Under the pieces are notes generated by a model. The model did no database searches. It saw nothing but the letters and a program-made list of their open reading frames with translations, and was not told the DNA's origin. From assembly GCF_963678635.1 (NCBI RefSeq), contig NC_087070.1, forward strand, positions 31,843,704 to 31,907,703: DNA of 64,000 nt. The letters are read 5' to 3'. The DNA is from Symsagittifera roscoffensis (Eukaryota; Xenacoelomorpha; Acoela; Convolutidae). Positions 1 to 11,054 of the stretch are shown here, piece after piece (positions within the stretch are counted from its first letter, which is position 1; the number at the start of each line of letters is the position of its first letter). The translations under genes were made by a program, and so were the position numbers.

Positions 1-76
1 AGAGCTCTAAGATCAAATAGGTTCAACAAACTGATCACCAGAAGATCTGTATGAGGAATTTGGAAACAACTACATC

Positions 77-236
77 TTAGTGATTATAAGTAATACTGCA
101 AAACTGACAGAAATGGAGCCCTGTCAGACAGCAACAGCAGAAGAGACTGTTCCTTCTATCACGAATTGTTACAATTTTTTGCTTTCGCCAATCATGAAGG
201 GAAATTCTTAAGGGACTGAAACACTTCTTCGGATCT
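77..236 (-). CDS. CxxC-CxxC zinc-ribbon-like exon, C0 copy
   Basis: The exon is placed after a TTGTACAG acceptor at 237-244 and ends at a TAA. It encodes a short basic segment and then a Cys cluster, CCCC followed by LTGLHF and CQFC, so two CxxC pairs six residues apart. This spacing could bind one zinc ion. Against the copies at 29.1 and 49.7 kb it has several substitutions plus a 6-nt in-frame indel (two residues near the WRK motif). Frame-preserving change around an unchanged Cys cluster argues for past or present coding function. I do not recognise the family. The 5' partner exon is probably the MSK frame at 391-621. Confidence 0.45.
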
Positions 237-390
237 CTGTACAAGATGTCAAATTCAATCATTTTTTCAAAAAAAAGTCATTTGTAGTAAATGCTTACTT
301 GTAAGAAAATGAAAACTATTTCCGTATCCCAGATCCACAACTTCATCAAAAGATTTTTCACTTGGAGGTGACTTTTTTCTCGAAGATCAC

Positions 391-621
391 TTAGACATAG
401 CCAATTTTTTTTCTAATTTCTCCAATTATTTTACACTCGAGTTCTCTCCATTCTGAAAGATCTATGAAAATTTGCTCAGTAGACTGGGAGGTTTTATTAA
501 ATTTGAGAATCTTGACAGTTTCGGTACCAATTTCAAACTGGATGCAGTAACTCGCCCGTTCTATTCTGATTGGTTTCAACCTTTGGGATAGATTTCCATT
601 TCTTCTAAACACTTTACTCAT
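391..621 (-). CDS. Small basic protein (MSK gene), C0 copy
   Basis: A 76-codon frame starts at the ATG at 621 and begins MSKVFRRNGNLS. It is followed by an amphipathic segment around EIGTETVKIL and LSEWRELE. The same gene occurs at 28,724 and near 49,390 on the plus strand. In C0 the frame is open through LSEWRELE, where the other two copies carry a 1-nt deletion in an A-run. C0 in turn differs by one base near GEIRKKIG and stops soon after. Each copy therefore has its own lesion. The family is unrecognised, and no signal peptide or membrane span is visible. It is probably joined to the Cys-rich exon downstream by a GTAAGC-type intron of about 61 nt. Confidence 0.4.
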   Translation of the reverse strand: MSKVFRRNGNLSQRLKPIRIERASYCIQFEIGTETVKILKFNKTSQSTEQIFIDLSEWRELECKIIGEIRKKIGYV

Positions 622-659
622 GCTGATAGAATGAAATGAATTGAAGGAGGTTTTCAAAT

Positions 660-1815
660 AAACTGAAATATATATTATTTTTAGCCGTAAGTTTTGCTAA
701 AATTCTCTAAAAACATCTGAACTTATTCAAAAAATTTTCAACATTTGGTTGACTTTAATTGTTTATAAAGGTTTTTGTAGAAAAAGAATTTTTTGTTGAC
801 CTGAAGCTAATTTTGAAAAGTTTTTTTAAGGGGAAGAATTTCCTTGAAAACTAATCTTAATAATCACAACCTTGGTTGAGTATCTTTTTTACGATTTAAA
901 AAAACTAGCAAATTAACTAAAATCCACAAATTTTTTCATGAATCTCATCACCTTAGAGTTAGTTCTGGAAATCTGATAGGTTAAATTTTTATTGGATACT
1001 TCTAGAATTTAGAAGATTCAGAAAAAAGGTTAATCTGTAAAGACTTCTCATAAAATTCAAGCATTTAATCTGTAGATTCTAAAAATTAGAAGACTCTAGA
1101 AGTTAACGAATAATGACGTCAAAATCTCTGGTGGAAATGTTCTACAACTTTACTGTTCTATAAAAATTAAAGTGTAATGACGTAACTTTTCAGGTGGAAT
1201 TACTTTTTCATTGCCTAAATAAATCGAAAGGCACCTTCTTAGCTCTGTCGAGAATCATGTCAGACCCTCGGATTGATTTTTTTAAAATAATTTTTCTTAT
1301 GATAACTCAACATTTATTACAAGAAACTTGTCAAAGTTAGTTTTTTTTCCAGCATGAACACTTTTTAACATATAAATCTATATAGATTGTATTACGTGTG
1401 CCAAAAACTTTCTCAAGAAATTTTTCAAGAAGTTTAAAGAATTTCGAAACCTTTTTTCAAATTGTGAAGATCATTTTGAATTTTTCACAATTGTGCGGAA
1501 ATATCAAAGATTTGTTTGATACCAACACATGTTTTTTCTTGGTTTTTTCAAAAATTATGCAAAATTCAAACTTCATTACTCAAACGATTAAGCGAAAAAC
1601 GCAAATTTTAATGTAAAAACATGTTGATTTATTGCTTAGAAAACTTCTATTTTGATGACTTTCATCGCTTTTCTCAATGTTTGTACATGGGTTTTTTATT
1701 GTTTCTGATCAACAGACATGCAAAAATTAGTTTTCTAAAAGATAAAACTTTGAACAAAAATTTCAAAAAGATTAAAAATTAACTGCCAAAAAAACGGTAA
1801 TGATTTTTTTGGCAA
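660..1815. other. Non-coding flank inside the C0 copy
   Basis: This stretch is AT-rich and homologous to about 27,870-28,690 in inverted orientation. The only frame of note, at 1,398-1,616, has no support in the other copies. Imperfect repeats around TTCTAGAA and TTAGAAGA occur near 1,000-1,100. I see no gene. Confidence 0.6.
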
Positions 1816-1819
1816 GATG

Positions 1820-2285
1820 CTTAAGTGTTTCAATTTTTTCTATCAAATGCGAAAAAGGTTTCATTTTGTTCGACAAAATGCGAAATTTGTTTCACTTTTT
1901 TCAACAGAACACGAAAAATGTTTCAATTTTTTCAGCAAAATGTGAAAAGTTTTTCAATTTTTTCAAGCGTATGTGAAAAGTTTTTCACTTTTTCCTACAA
2001 CATAGGAAAAAGTGTTTCAATTGTTTTGGCAAGATGCCACAAGTTTTTCAATTTTTTTGGCAAGATGCGAAAAGTGTTTCACTTTTTTCGACAAAATGCA
2101 AAAAGTAGTTCACTTTTTTCCTACAACATGCGAAAGATGTTTCAATTTTTTTGGCAAGATGCCAGAATTTTTTCAATTTTTTTGACAAGATGCGAACAGT
2201 TTTTCATTTTTTTTGACAAGATGCGAAAAATATTTCACTTTTTCTACAAAATGCGAACAAGATGCAAAAAACCATCAGGCCTTTT
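1820..2285. repeat. 31-bp minisatellite, C0 copy
   Basis: About 14 head-to-tail degenerate units of about 31 bp run on a pattern of TTTCAATTTTTT, then a CAAGATGCGAAAA-like block. Units vary between CAATTTTTTTGGCAAG and CACTTTTTTCGACAA types. Because 31 is not a multiple of three, a 93-bp super-period gives a 31-residue protein period, and an open frame of 184 codons crosses the array. The same array, inverted, is at 27,490-27,850 and 48,150-48,510. Confidence 0.9.
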
Positions 2286-2508
2286 TTACTTGCGAACAAA
2301 ATTTCTATTGTTTTTATCTCTATTATGTGTGCAAAAATTAATCAAGTTTTTTAACATGTGCGCGAACTCAGAGCACTAAATTAGGCTCTAATTGTTTTTC
2401 AATAGTAAACCCTGAACTTCTCATCTATTCTCATGATTAAGTGAAATGGAAAAAACTAATTACAAAGAACGAAATAAATATCAAACATCAAGTATTTACA
2501 AAGAATAT

Positions 2509-2958
2509 TCAATGAAGGAGCTGTCGAGAGTTCTGGAGGTTCTCTATAGAAAGCAAAGCAGGACGAGGTTGTAGTGGTTGTTGTGGAACTGGAGACGTCA
2601 TTGTTTCTGGAAACCCCTCATCTTCATCTATTGTGATGGGGTTTTCGGCTGATCCCATCTCCTCCTCCCAAGGAAAGAGGAAATCGTCGACTGGTTGAGC
2701 CAGATATCTAGAGTCAGGAGTGTCGGGGTAGTTCATTCCCACATGCTCAGCCAGTTCCTCAATCATTTGCATTTCTTCAAGTTGATTCTCTGTCATGGGA
2801 ACTTGCTTTATATGATGTTCGTTGAAATCCCTGCGCATCACTTCAATCATGTGCCAGACTTGGATTGGGATGTCCATTCGTGCCAAAAATACTGAAGAGG
2901 CTGTTTCTCGCAATTGAATTTGTACTAGATCAGGCAAAAAATCTACACTCTCATCCAT
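2509..2958 (-). CDS. Acidic C-terminal part of a Gag-like gene
   Basis: This is an open frame of 149 codons from the ATG at 2,958. It starts MDESVDFLPDL and contains IQVWHMIEVMRRDF, then an acidic Pro/Glu-rich tail (ENPITIDEDEG) and a Gln/Pro segment. It lies directly downstream, on the same strand, of a CCHC zinc-knuckle frame at 3,078-3,119 but in a different frame. It is therefore either the C-terminal part of the same Gag polyprotein after a frame change, or a small separate reading frame of the element. No protease DTG or DSG motif is visible. The frame is clean while its upstream neighbour is broken. Confidence 0.4.
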   Translation of the reverse strand: MDESVDFLPDLVQIQLRETASSVFLARMDIPIQVWHMIEVMRRDFNEHHIKQVPMTENQLEEMQMIEELAEHVGMNYPDTPDSRYLAQPVDDFLFPWEEEMGSAENPITIDEDEGFPETMTSPVPQQPLQPRPALLSIENLQNSRQLLH

Positions 2959-4100
2959 GTCCCGACTACTTGAAGTCGTTTGAAAGTTCTGATGAAAACT
3001 CCGACCATATCCTGAATTCCTCGGTACGTTTGATCACATCTTCTTCCACTTCCCATCTTTGTTCCATAATTGGTTTTACATTCTCGCATCCAATGATCTA
3101 ATGAACCGCATCGAAAACATCATCGTTGCTGACCAGATCTTCTTTTCGGCGATCTGTAACTCCCTCTTCCTCTCTGGTTTTGGCCTCTGTTTCCCATTTG
3201 ATATCTGCTGCTGTGGTTCTGGATGAATAGGATATTAGAGGTTTAGTTCTCCTTTACTGTAAGTTGTCTCAGTGTCTGTTCCAACACGGTTGGGTCCGTT
3301 CTTGCTTCTGTTCCCCGTGTCTTTTTTGTTTCAGGCTATGTTTTCAGTATTAACTTTAGTTGCTTCGTCTAGGTTGGATCTTTCTAGGAGCGCTATGCGA
3401 AATACTCTGTCATTGATTGTCATTTTAGCTTCGTTCATCTTCCTCCGATATCGCTTCAATCTTTTTATGTACTCATCCCAACTTATCTCCGGACCTTTTT
3501 CACATACTTTTCATTGTCTGTAAGTTTGGCCAACTTTAAAAACGGATTTGGTTTCAAGTACTCATCCAGTAGTTCTGGTTATTCCAGATTCAGTATCGTA
3601 ACAACGACTTCGTTCAATTCTGCATTTGTTATCCCATTCATAGTGACATGTGGTGGCTGAATTTCCAATGGGACTTGCGTACCTTATGGGACTTGCGTAC
3701 CTTCACTCCAACACAGTAAATTTTCTTTCACCTCCGATATTCGCCTACTTCTGTTGACTTTAAAATTGGCACATTCACATCTTTCACCCTGACTCTGATT
3801 CTCTTCCCTCCAGTGCTTCTTTCTTTTCCAATGCTTCTAACCTTCTTTTCTTTCTTTCTAATTCTGCTCCCGCATCCTCTTACTTGTACCCACCTCGGTA
3901 CTCCCCACAGATCTCTGTGGAATCCATTTAAATTGCGTTGTTACTTCCTCTGTCCCCTGTTGGTGTTCCTTCGTCATTTTCTTTCATATGCGATGTTTTT
4001 CTCATTTTCATCATCCTTTTCTCGTTTCACAAACCTCTGCGTGTCATCCGGTTTTTTTCGAAGCTTAACTCTTGCTACCATGTTGAAGTTTCTCTCGAGG
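2959..4100 (-). pseudogene. Retrotransposon Gag remnant with CCHC zinc knuckle
   Basis: On the minus strand a CX2CX4HX4C knuckle (CFRCGSLDHWMREC) is encoded at 3,078-3,119. It follows an Arg/Gly-rich basic linker, as in retroelement nucleocapsids. A TGA at 3,120-3,122 lies immediately before the first Cys. Farther upstream, frames with WDEYIKRLKRYRRK and LDEYLKPNPFLKLAK look like capsid-type helical sequence and are also cut by stops. An 18-bp duplication interrupts the frame at 3,670-3,703. No integrase or reverse transcriptase is adjacent and no LTRs were recognised. The knuckle spacing is the direct evidence; assignment to an LTR element is inference. Confidence 0.55.
3670..3703. repeat. 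18-bp tandem duplication
   Basis: Two consecutive units of GGGACTTGCGTACCTTAT, the second lacking its last two bases. They fall inside the Gag remnant, where each unit encodes GTQVP on the minus strand. Confidence 0.9.
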
Positions 4101-4439
4101 TAAAACAACTGGTTACGAAATGGTTAAATTGTTGCAAAAGTCTCTCACATTTTATCCTAATTAAGATAACTATGTGACGTCACAGACGTCTTTACATGTT
4201 GACCTTGTGTACTGAAGATCATTCTATCAGTCACAATACATATCTTACAGGAAGAACATTCAAGGCCCGCAAGCAGCAACTGAAAATGTGGTTACATTAT
4301 TGTTGCAACCATTCAAAAGGGGAAAAAATTTGGTATTCGGTTGTTTGTTTTTTTCTTCTTTTTTATTGTTCCGACGACTTGAAAAATGTGGAGGAACTTA
4401 GTACTCGGCGGTGTTTAGTTCCTTTTTTTCTGATTTCTA

Positions 4440-5110
4440 ACGCAAAATCAGGTACCACAAATAATCATAGGAACGGGTTGAGAGAAAAACCAATATCAAG
4501 CACTTTCAGCCGTCATTTTAACAATAATAAATAATTTTCAAAAAATTTTCTGAGTATCGAGACGAACTGACTTGAAATTTTTTATGTTTTATTTCAATTT
4601 TGAACGAATAAAGCTAGCGGGCAGGCTTACAACAGCTTAATTATGCTTATTTTAAGCCCTAAAAAGCATAATTTCAAGCAAGAAAATTTAATTTCCCGAG
4701 TTTTTAAGCTACTTTTTGGGAACCATTAACTTCAAAAAATTGAATAAAAACACTACAATTGGAGAACACCAAAATTGATTTTTTTGTACTTTTCTAAAAA
4801 CTATGGTCGGGAACACTCTGTGCTACTTGTCTGTAACCGGCTATCCTTGTTTACTTTTTCTTTTCCACGCAAAATCAGGTACCAAAAATAATCATTGAAA
4901 CGTGTCGAGTGATATATCCTATTTACGCACTTTCAAGCGTGATTTGAAAGACTTTAAAAAAATTTTCAGTGTCGAGAAAAACTGGTGTGAATTTTTAGAT
5001 TTTTTTTTCTAATTTTGAGCGCTTTAAGCGAGCGAGCATGCTTGTTGATGTTTAATTTAGGCAGGTTACAATAGCTTGTTTATGCCTAATTTTAACTTAA
5101 ACCGATTAAA
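4440..5110. repeat. Diverged tandem repeat, about 425-bp period
   Basis: Blocks beginning CAAAATCAGGTACC occur at about 4,443 and 4,868. Each is followed by similar CACTTTCA..GTC/GTG, GTCGAGA or ATCGAGA, and a final GCAGGCTTACAA or GCAGGTTACAA block. A weaker third match is near 5,640. No gene is visible. Confidence 0.6.
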
Positions 5111-5349
5111 AATAGTTTTTGGAGTTTTTTAACGTCATTTTGAAAAACTTGAAAAAAATGTTAATTTTATTTTGATTTTTTGATGATTTGTTCTTGTTTT
5201 AGTCATTTTTAAGCGAATACTGTCTCTTGTTCAGTTTGCTTATCTTGCTATGCCTTTCGAATATGCCTAAACTGTAGTTGTTTTGTTCAGATCCTTTTAT
5301 CACACCACGCAGAAAAGAAAACGACACTAAATTGAAAACATGTGTTTTT

Positions 5350-6735
5350 TAAGACTATGGTCGGAAAATTCTGTGCTACATGCACAGTAACCGGCTATCC
5401 TTATTGCTGTTACTAATCTTTTTATCATCTGTTTTCTTTTGTTTAAAAGCTTTCCCTTGTTGCTCCTTATTGATTTTTCTATTTGTGCTTTTTATCTGAA
5501 AACAATATTGTTACTTTGTTCCGACCATTTGGCAAGGTTTGAAGAAACAATGGCTGCGCTGATGTTTTGTTTTCCAGGCACTACCTCAAAAAAATCTCTT
5601 AGGGGTAAAATACAGAAAGAAAAAACAAAATGATTTCCGACGCAATTCAGATTCCCATGAAAAATTCAAAACAATTTGTAGTTCCGAGAAAAGCTGGTCT
5701 GAGTTTTTTTGGTTTTTAGACTAAATACCGCAAAAATTAGGAATGCTACGATGAAAGATTGGAGACTATTTCTATTTCTTCTGCAGATATCATGTTAATT
5801 TAGTTATTATTATCTTTCATTTGGCCGACTTTACCTAATTCATATGGCCTTCACTTGAAAAAAAAACAAGAAGCGGCTATGATTGTTACAGACTGTTATG
5901 ATGAGGACTGTTCGTCAAAAAAGTTGTTTTTCAACATTGATGTTTTTCCTGAGATTATATTGAATTATTACTGCACTCTTGAGCTATTGCGAATATCCTA
6001 TTACCCGTCAATGCCATTTTCAATCGAATAAAAAGGGCACTTTATTTTTACGCATTATCAATGATCTGAAGTTGCAATTTGTAGTCACAAGCAAAACTAA
6101 AGAAAAGTTGAAGCGTCTAACATGAAAAACTTTGACAAAAAGTAAAACCTTTTTGAAGTTTTGTTTAGCTCCCCCACGCTCTGATAAAAACACAGTGACA
6201 TCATTCTTGTCTAGTAACACTTTTTTTGAGACAAACAAGGCTATCTTAATTCAATTTTTAAAAATTGCTAAATCGGATTTAATCTCTACTTAATGAATGC
6301 GTTAGTACAGTGCTGGTTTAAATTATCCGAAAAAAATGCACAAAACTTTGCATTAAAAAAATTGCATTAAGGAGCAGCGGAGATGCACAATAATAGCAAT
6401 TCTTAAAGTTTTTTTTAAGTGCTATGAGTTCTCGTTGGCAGCATAGCTCGAATCAAAACTTCATATTTTTTTAATATCAAGCAACTAGTCGACAATTGAC
6501 AATGTTTTTCCAAAAGTTTTGTAGACTAGCAACAAGAAAAAAAACAAAAATTAGTTAGCTAAAAAACATTCAGCGGACTATTTATATGAATAATAATAGG
6601 CGCGCAACCTCTTTGCAAACTTCTGCAAAAAACGTATGTAATCAGACAGCGAAATAATTAACAAAAAAATGAAATCACAGTAAAAACAAGGATAGCCGGT
6701 TGCTGTGTACTACAAAATGTTCTGACCATATTCTA
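5350..6735. mobile_element. Foldback-type element with about 60-bp inverted ends
   Basis: The left end (5,350-5,412) contains ACTATGGTCGG, then TGTGCTAC, then ACCGGCTATCC. The right end (6,680-6,735) carries the same blocks inverted, GGATAGCCGGT then GACCATA. A third copy of the end lies at 4,795-4,855 in left orientation. The nearby segments at 4,970-5,060 and 6,990-7,070 are also mutually inverted, so the foldback extends beyond the inner ends. No transposase frame lies between them, so this looks like a non-autonomous DNA element or nested copies of one. Confidence 0.5.
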
Positions 6736-6739
6736 AAAA

Positions 6740-9700
6740 TAAATAAATAAGTTTTTTTTTCAAATTAGCGTTGTTTTTTGACATTAAAGCATCTGAAGAA
6801 AACCTGAAAATTAGGTTTATCGAAAGTTACAGTAAAAAGAAAAAATCGGGCCACGGATTTCGCCAAAAAATGACTAGAAAAAAGTTCATAACAATTTCAA
6901 AAATTCTGTTTTCAACTTTTTTTTTCGAATTTTTGATTGCAAAAATGGCGGTGATATTCTCATAATTTTACAAAAATTTCAGGGCTTGTCCTTCTATGAT
7001 CAGCATGCTTGCTTGCTTTAAGTGCTTGAAATTAGGCTAAAACTCAAATTAGACAAAATAAAACAATTCAAACCAGATTTTCTCAACAGGTAGAAATTTT
7101 CGAAAGTTTTTCTTTGTAGATGTTCGAATTAGGATTGAAAGGGCCTTAATAAGAAAAATTAATCGACTCATTCTGATGATTTTTTTCGGGTATATCTTTC
7201 GTTTGAAAAACAAAATAAGCCAGCTTGCAGGAAACAAGTAATCAAACGTGAGAAAGAAAAAAGTATTAACTCGCTTAAGATTAGATGAAATTGAAAAAAG
7301 AAATTTCGTCGAACTAATTTAACTACTCCTGTTGAAAACCTAACTTAAATTCCGAACGCGCTGATTTTTTGTTTATTTTTGGAGTTGATTATTGAAGTTT
7401 TCTTCGCTGACGTTTTCAAACGTTTTTTTCCAACGTTATTTTTTTTCCAACGTTTTTTTTTAGTTTAAGAAAACTGCAGAGTAATTAGATGGACAAAAAC
7501 AGCGATTAGATTGAATAGTTTTGCAGAATGAAAAAAAAGGAAAAATATTAACCAGTTTTCTCAAAATTGAGACAACCTTTTTGGAAACTTTCGTAAATCA
7601 AAATCTTACCTGACAGAAAGGTGAAGCTGCGGTTCGCAAAAAACTGATAAAACTCCAAAATTGACTCTTAAAAATGAAGTAAGAAAAGAAAATGCCTAAA
7701 GAAGCATTGAAAAATAAAACTTACGCCACGAGCCGTTGATCGAACCCCCAACTTTGAGATAAAGAACCTCACATCTTCTGTCTGCCATATGCTCTTCAGT
7801 TTTTCAAAAAATTAGTCAACGACAACGCAGAGAAACACATTTCTATGCAGCAAAAGCTTTTACCAAATTGATCTTTATATGTATCAGTAAAAGCTCGATT
7901 GAGCTATTATGATGCAATACTTGTCCCCTCCTACGAGTTTTCTTTGAGGTAAACAAAAGCTGAAAAATTCACACCTACACCATAAGTTTTCTGGACATCC
8001 TAAGCCATAATTCTTCCCCTTCACTCGAAGTGCTCACAAAAAAGCCAACAGATGGCTGGAAGTCTAACAGAACTCAGAAAACCGAAAAAGTTGATTGAAA
8101 ATTTTTTTATTCCTCTGGGATTTCAGAAAATTGAAAACCACTTTTGAACTTAAAATTCGATCGTTTTATGTGACCTTAGAATTTTTCTTTTGTTCGATAG
8201 CGGAGTTTGCTTTCCTTTTAACAAAGAAAATGAACTGAACGTACATGTGAAACACAAGTGAAACCACGTAAACATCCAATTTGAGCGTGAACAAATTTTA
8301 CGACTCCTAAAAAAAAGAGAAAGAATCATTACGACCAATATAAGACAATCACTTTGTTCTTGTACATTTATAAATTCAACTCAAAAATACGAAGCCTAAA
8401 AAATGGTTTACCTCCCCAAAAATTAAAAACAATAGAAAAAACATAGCGAAAAAGCTTCTTGAATTTTTTCAAACAAAATGTGAAAACTCTGGTTTAGAGC
8501 CCCCTCTGTTAATCATGCACCTGCAAAGAACCCATTTTACCTTCTAACACAGATCTTTCCAACGGCTGAAAAAATCATTACATCGGAATGCCCTTTGCAA
8601 GGCGGAAAGTTTAGCAAGAAGGTAGAACTAATTAACAAGTTATTCGGACGATAAAATATCGCTTGACACCCGTTCACGCAATAAAGGAGTCGGTAGTGTT
8701 AGCTACTACTTCCTTTTGAATCGACAAAAAGGTGAAAACTTTTTTTGGGGATGGTGCTTTTTGGGGATGGTACAAGCAAAAAAAACTTTGCCTTTTTCAA
8801 GAAAGTACGAGGCAACTCATCAAAACTAAAAGTATTAATTTTTCCTAACAGCTTTCAATCCTTTTCGTGATATAATTATCCAGGCTATAGAAAACTTCTG
8901 TACAAGAATTAATTAAAATGTTTGAAATGAGTTCTGAAGCGGAAAGTTTTCTTGCGTAGGAGTAAGGGATCTGAACGAATATCATTTAAATAGATAGCAA
9001 ATTTGTAACTTTCTAATCTGAAATGTTGCAATCCAATATATCATGTTAATTTAAGCACCTTGACGTCTGAAATGAGTTCTTGTGAGATATATTAAGCAAT
9101 AATGTTCAAAATATATTGTTGGAAAGGAAAGATCTATTATGAGGCTTTGGTATGCTCTAATTTTAGAGAGAAACGCATTTAAAAGTTTGCAGCAAATACA
9201 ACCTAGCAAAAATGAACTCAATATTTTAATTTTTTTCGCGTTGAATTCTTAACAACTTAGCAATTAAGTTAGCAAAACTATAAAAACCGATTTGAAATTC
9301 AAATCAAGCATTGCAAATCAATTGAAACTCAAAACAGATAATAAAATGATTTCTTTAAAGGCAGTTTGAGCACTAAAGGTCGATGTTAATATTTATATTT
9401 CTGCTGCGAATTCGAAAATTTCGGCACAATTTTTGTAAAATGTAGTTAAGTAGACAATGATATTGAAATATATTTACAAAATTACGAACTGTGAGATCAT
9501 CAGATAAAGCTACTACTCAACGATGATGTAAAAGCGAAAGATAGATTGAATACCAAAGTATGCCAGGCTGTCTGAGACCAGTTATTTACTTCCATTTAAT
9601 CTAAACTACTTGTGAATGATTTCTAAATGAACGCGAACATTTTCTAGCATTCCAATCAAATGATACCCTAGCGCACATTTTAAAACCAGTATAGTACAAG

Positions 9701-9750
9701 ACAACAACTAAATTTGACAGTTAGCTAGAGGGTATATTTGATAGTTTTTC
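6740..9750. other. Long intergenic stretch without a recognised gene
   Basis: Only short unsupported open frames occur here. A local run of CAACGTTTTTTT-like units lies at about 7,395-7,460. One tRNA-like segment is described separately at 7,725-7,800. No coding similarity, splice-bounded open exon or duplicated segment was recognised on either strand. Confidence 0.5.
7725..7800 (-). other. tRNA-like segment (Lys-CTT-like anticodon arm)
   Basis: On the minus strand an A-box-like TGGCAGACAGA is followed by a good 5-bp anticodon arm (TGAGG, loop TTCTTTA, TCTCA). A B-box-like GGGTTCGATCA comes next. The loop would present a CTT anticodon. No matching 7-bp acceptor stem is present. It is therefore more likely a tRNA-derived repeat or decayed tRNA gene than a functional one. 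Confidence 0.35.
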
Positions 9751-9753
9751 AGT

Positions 9754-11054
9754 TCAGAATAGCATAGCCGATTCCACTGTCGTCAGACTAGTCTGAGGCG
9801 TGAAATGATGCAAATTAGTTGAATCAGCTTGTTGTGAGGTAAAAGACGAAGTAAGCGGCAAGTTTTCAGCATCAGTCACATCTGACATCGAAACGGTTTT
9901 TTCGTCCCTATTTTTCACAGAAATCCTTTGATTTACCTCATTCGACAGAGAAGTGTCGTCTTCGTCTACCTCGGCGAGTTCTTCGTCATTGTAGTTCAGA
10001 CAGGGATCTTTGCTCAGCTTAGATTTTGTAGTCTGCTCTCGGTAAACTACTAAACTATCTTGTGCTTTCGGTCCGACAATCTTTGCCAAATTACCAACTG
10101 TTGACTCAATATTTCCTTCGCCAGCAGAGGCACCATACCATTCTTGTTTCGAAATCGGAGTCGAATTCCGATTGACACTCGAATTATTATTACTTGAGGT
10201 TTTATCGTCGCTGATCACACTAAGCACTGTAGGACTTACAACAGGCGCTTTCTTCTTCTGCGAACCACTTCTTTTGCTATTATTACTGTTGTTGTTGTTG
10301 TTGTTGTTAATATCGTCGGGAGATAATGGCAAAGCATTAGCAATCACTGAAGGCTTGAATTCGCCTATGTCACCTCCCCAATCGTTAGACGAAATTCTTG
10401 ACTCTGAAACAAAAGAAAACAAGGCCCTTAGATTAAGTAAACAACACTAGCGCAAATTTTTGCTCAATTACCCGATTCGACCCGATATTTAGCAATCATT
10501 TCTGAAAATTTTCATTTTGTCGTCTTTAATTATGCCTCTATCTCTTAGTGAAAAAGCACCACAAGCTAGCTAGTTCCTGACTCACCTCCAGTTTTACCAT
10601 CGGATATGCTTTTATTCGAAACTCCTTGTCCACTTTTGTTGCCTGATGTTGCAACTCTTTCGGATCCTGCAGCAATTCCAGGTGTATTAACATCAGTAGT
10701 CGATCCCCAGGGCGAAAAGAGGTCATCTTCATGAGATGCCAAAGGCGCTGGTTCCGAATCGTCTTCAATCGTAGCCCCAGTTCCCGCTGTCAGTCGTTCA
10801 TTACTGGTCATAATAGAATCGGATATGTTCGGCTCGCTTCGCTGTTTAGCTTCGTTCCCAGAATTCGCAGAGGAAGAATTAAAGGTCTGCTGCTGCGTTG
10901 GTTGGTGATTATTCGGTGGAGGTGTCTTCATTTGTTCGAGCTGATTTTCTCTCAATTCCTCTTCACTTGTCCAGAACACTATTGGATACTCGTGCACGTA
11001 GACATCCTCGTGGAATGAGATTTTCCTTTTGCTGCCACTTGAACTGCCGTTACC
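9754..11054 (-). CDS. Low-complexity protein with KISF motif, two exons
   Basis: The upstream exon (11,054-10,586) starts after a TTTGTTTCTCTTTTAG acceptor. It encodes a Gly/Ser segment and then RKISFHEDVYVHEYP, followed by WTSEEELRENQLEQ and a Pro/Gln/Ser/Asn-rich stretch. The donor GTGAGT at 10,585 and the acceptor GTTTCAG at 10,410-10,404 define a 182-nt phase-1 intron that joins the frames exactly. The second exon (10,403-9,754) carries SNDWGGDIGEF, a poly-Asn run from a TTG-repeat tract, an acidic EELAEVDEDD patch and a Ser/Thr-rich tail. The protein looks mostly disordered. K-I-S-F followed by acidic residues resembles the RVxF docking motif for protein phosphatase 1; that reading is inference. 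The first exon(s) and start codon lie further upstream and were not found. Confidence 0.7.

Larger units (their letters stand above)
1..2290 (-). repeat. Inverted partial copy (C0) of the unit tail
   Basis: Reading the minus strand from about 2,275 down to 1 reproduces, with scattered substitutions and small indels, the plus strand at about 27,490-29,335 and 48,150-49,970. It contains the same 31-bp minisatellite, the same small gene and the same Cys-rich exon. Homology stops at the inner edge of the minisatellite near 2,290 and runs off the left window edge. C0 is clearly more diverged from the two tail copies than they are from each other, so it is an older or separately evolving copy in opposite orientation. 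Confidence 0.9.

Noticed and set aside
1825-2379. 184-codon F/K/C-rich plus-strand protein
   Set aside because: It arises from the 31-bp minisatellite, whose units lack stops in all three frames; there is no conserved start or intact counterpart in the tail copies.
7725-7800. Functional tRNA-Lys gene
   Set aside because: The anticodon arm and B-box are convincing but no acceptor stem pairs, so it is listed only as tRNA-like.
10172-10450. Leu-rich plus-strand frame (poly-Leu)
   Set aside because: It is the complement of the poly-Asn tract of the minus-strand two-exon gene.
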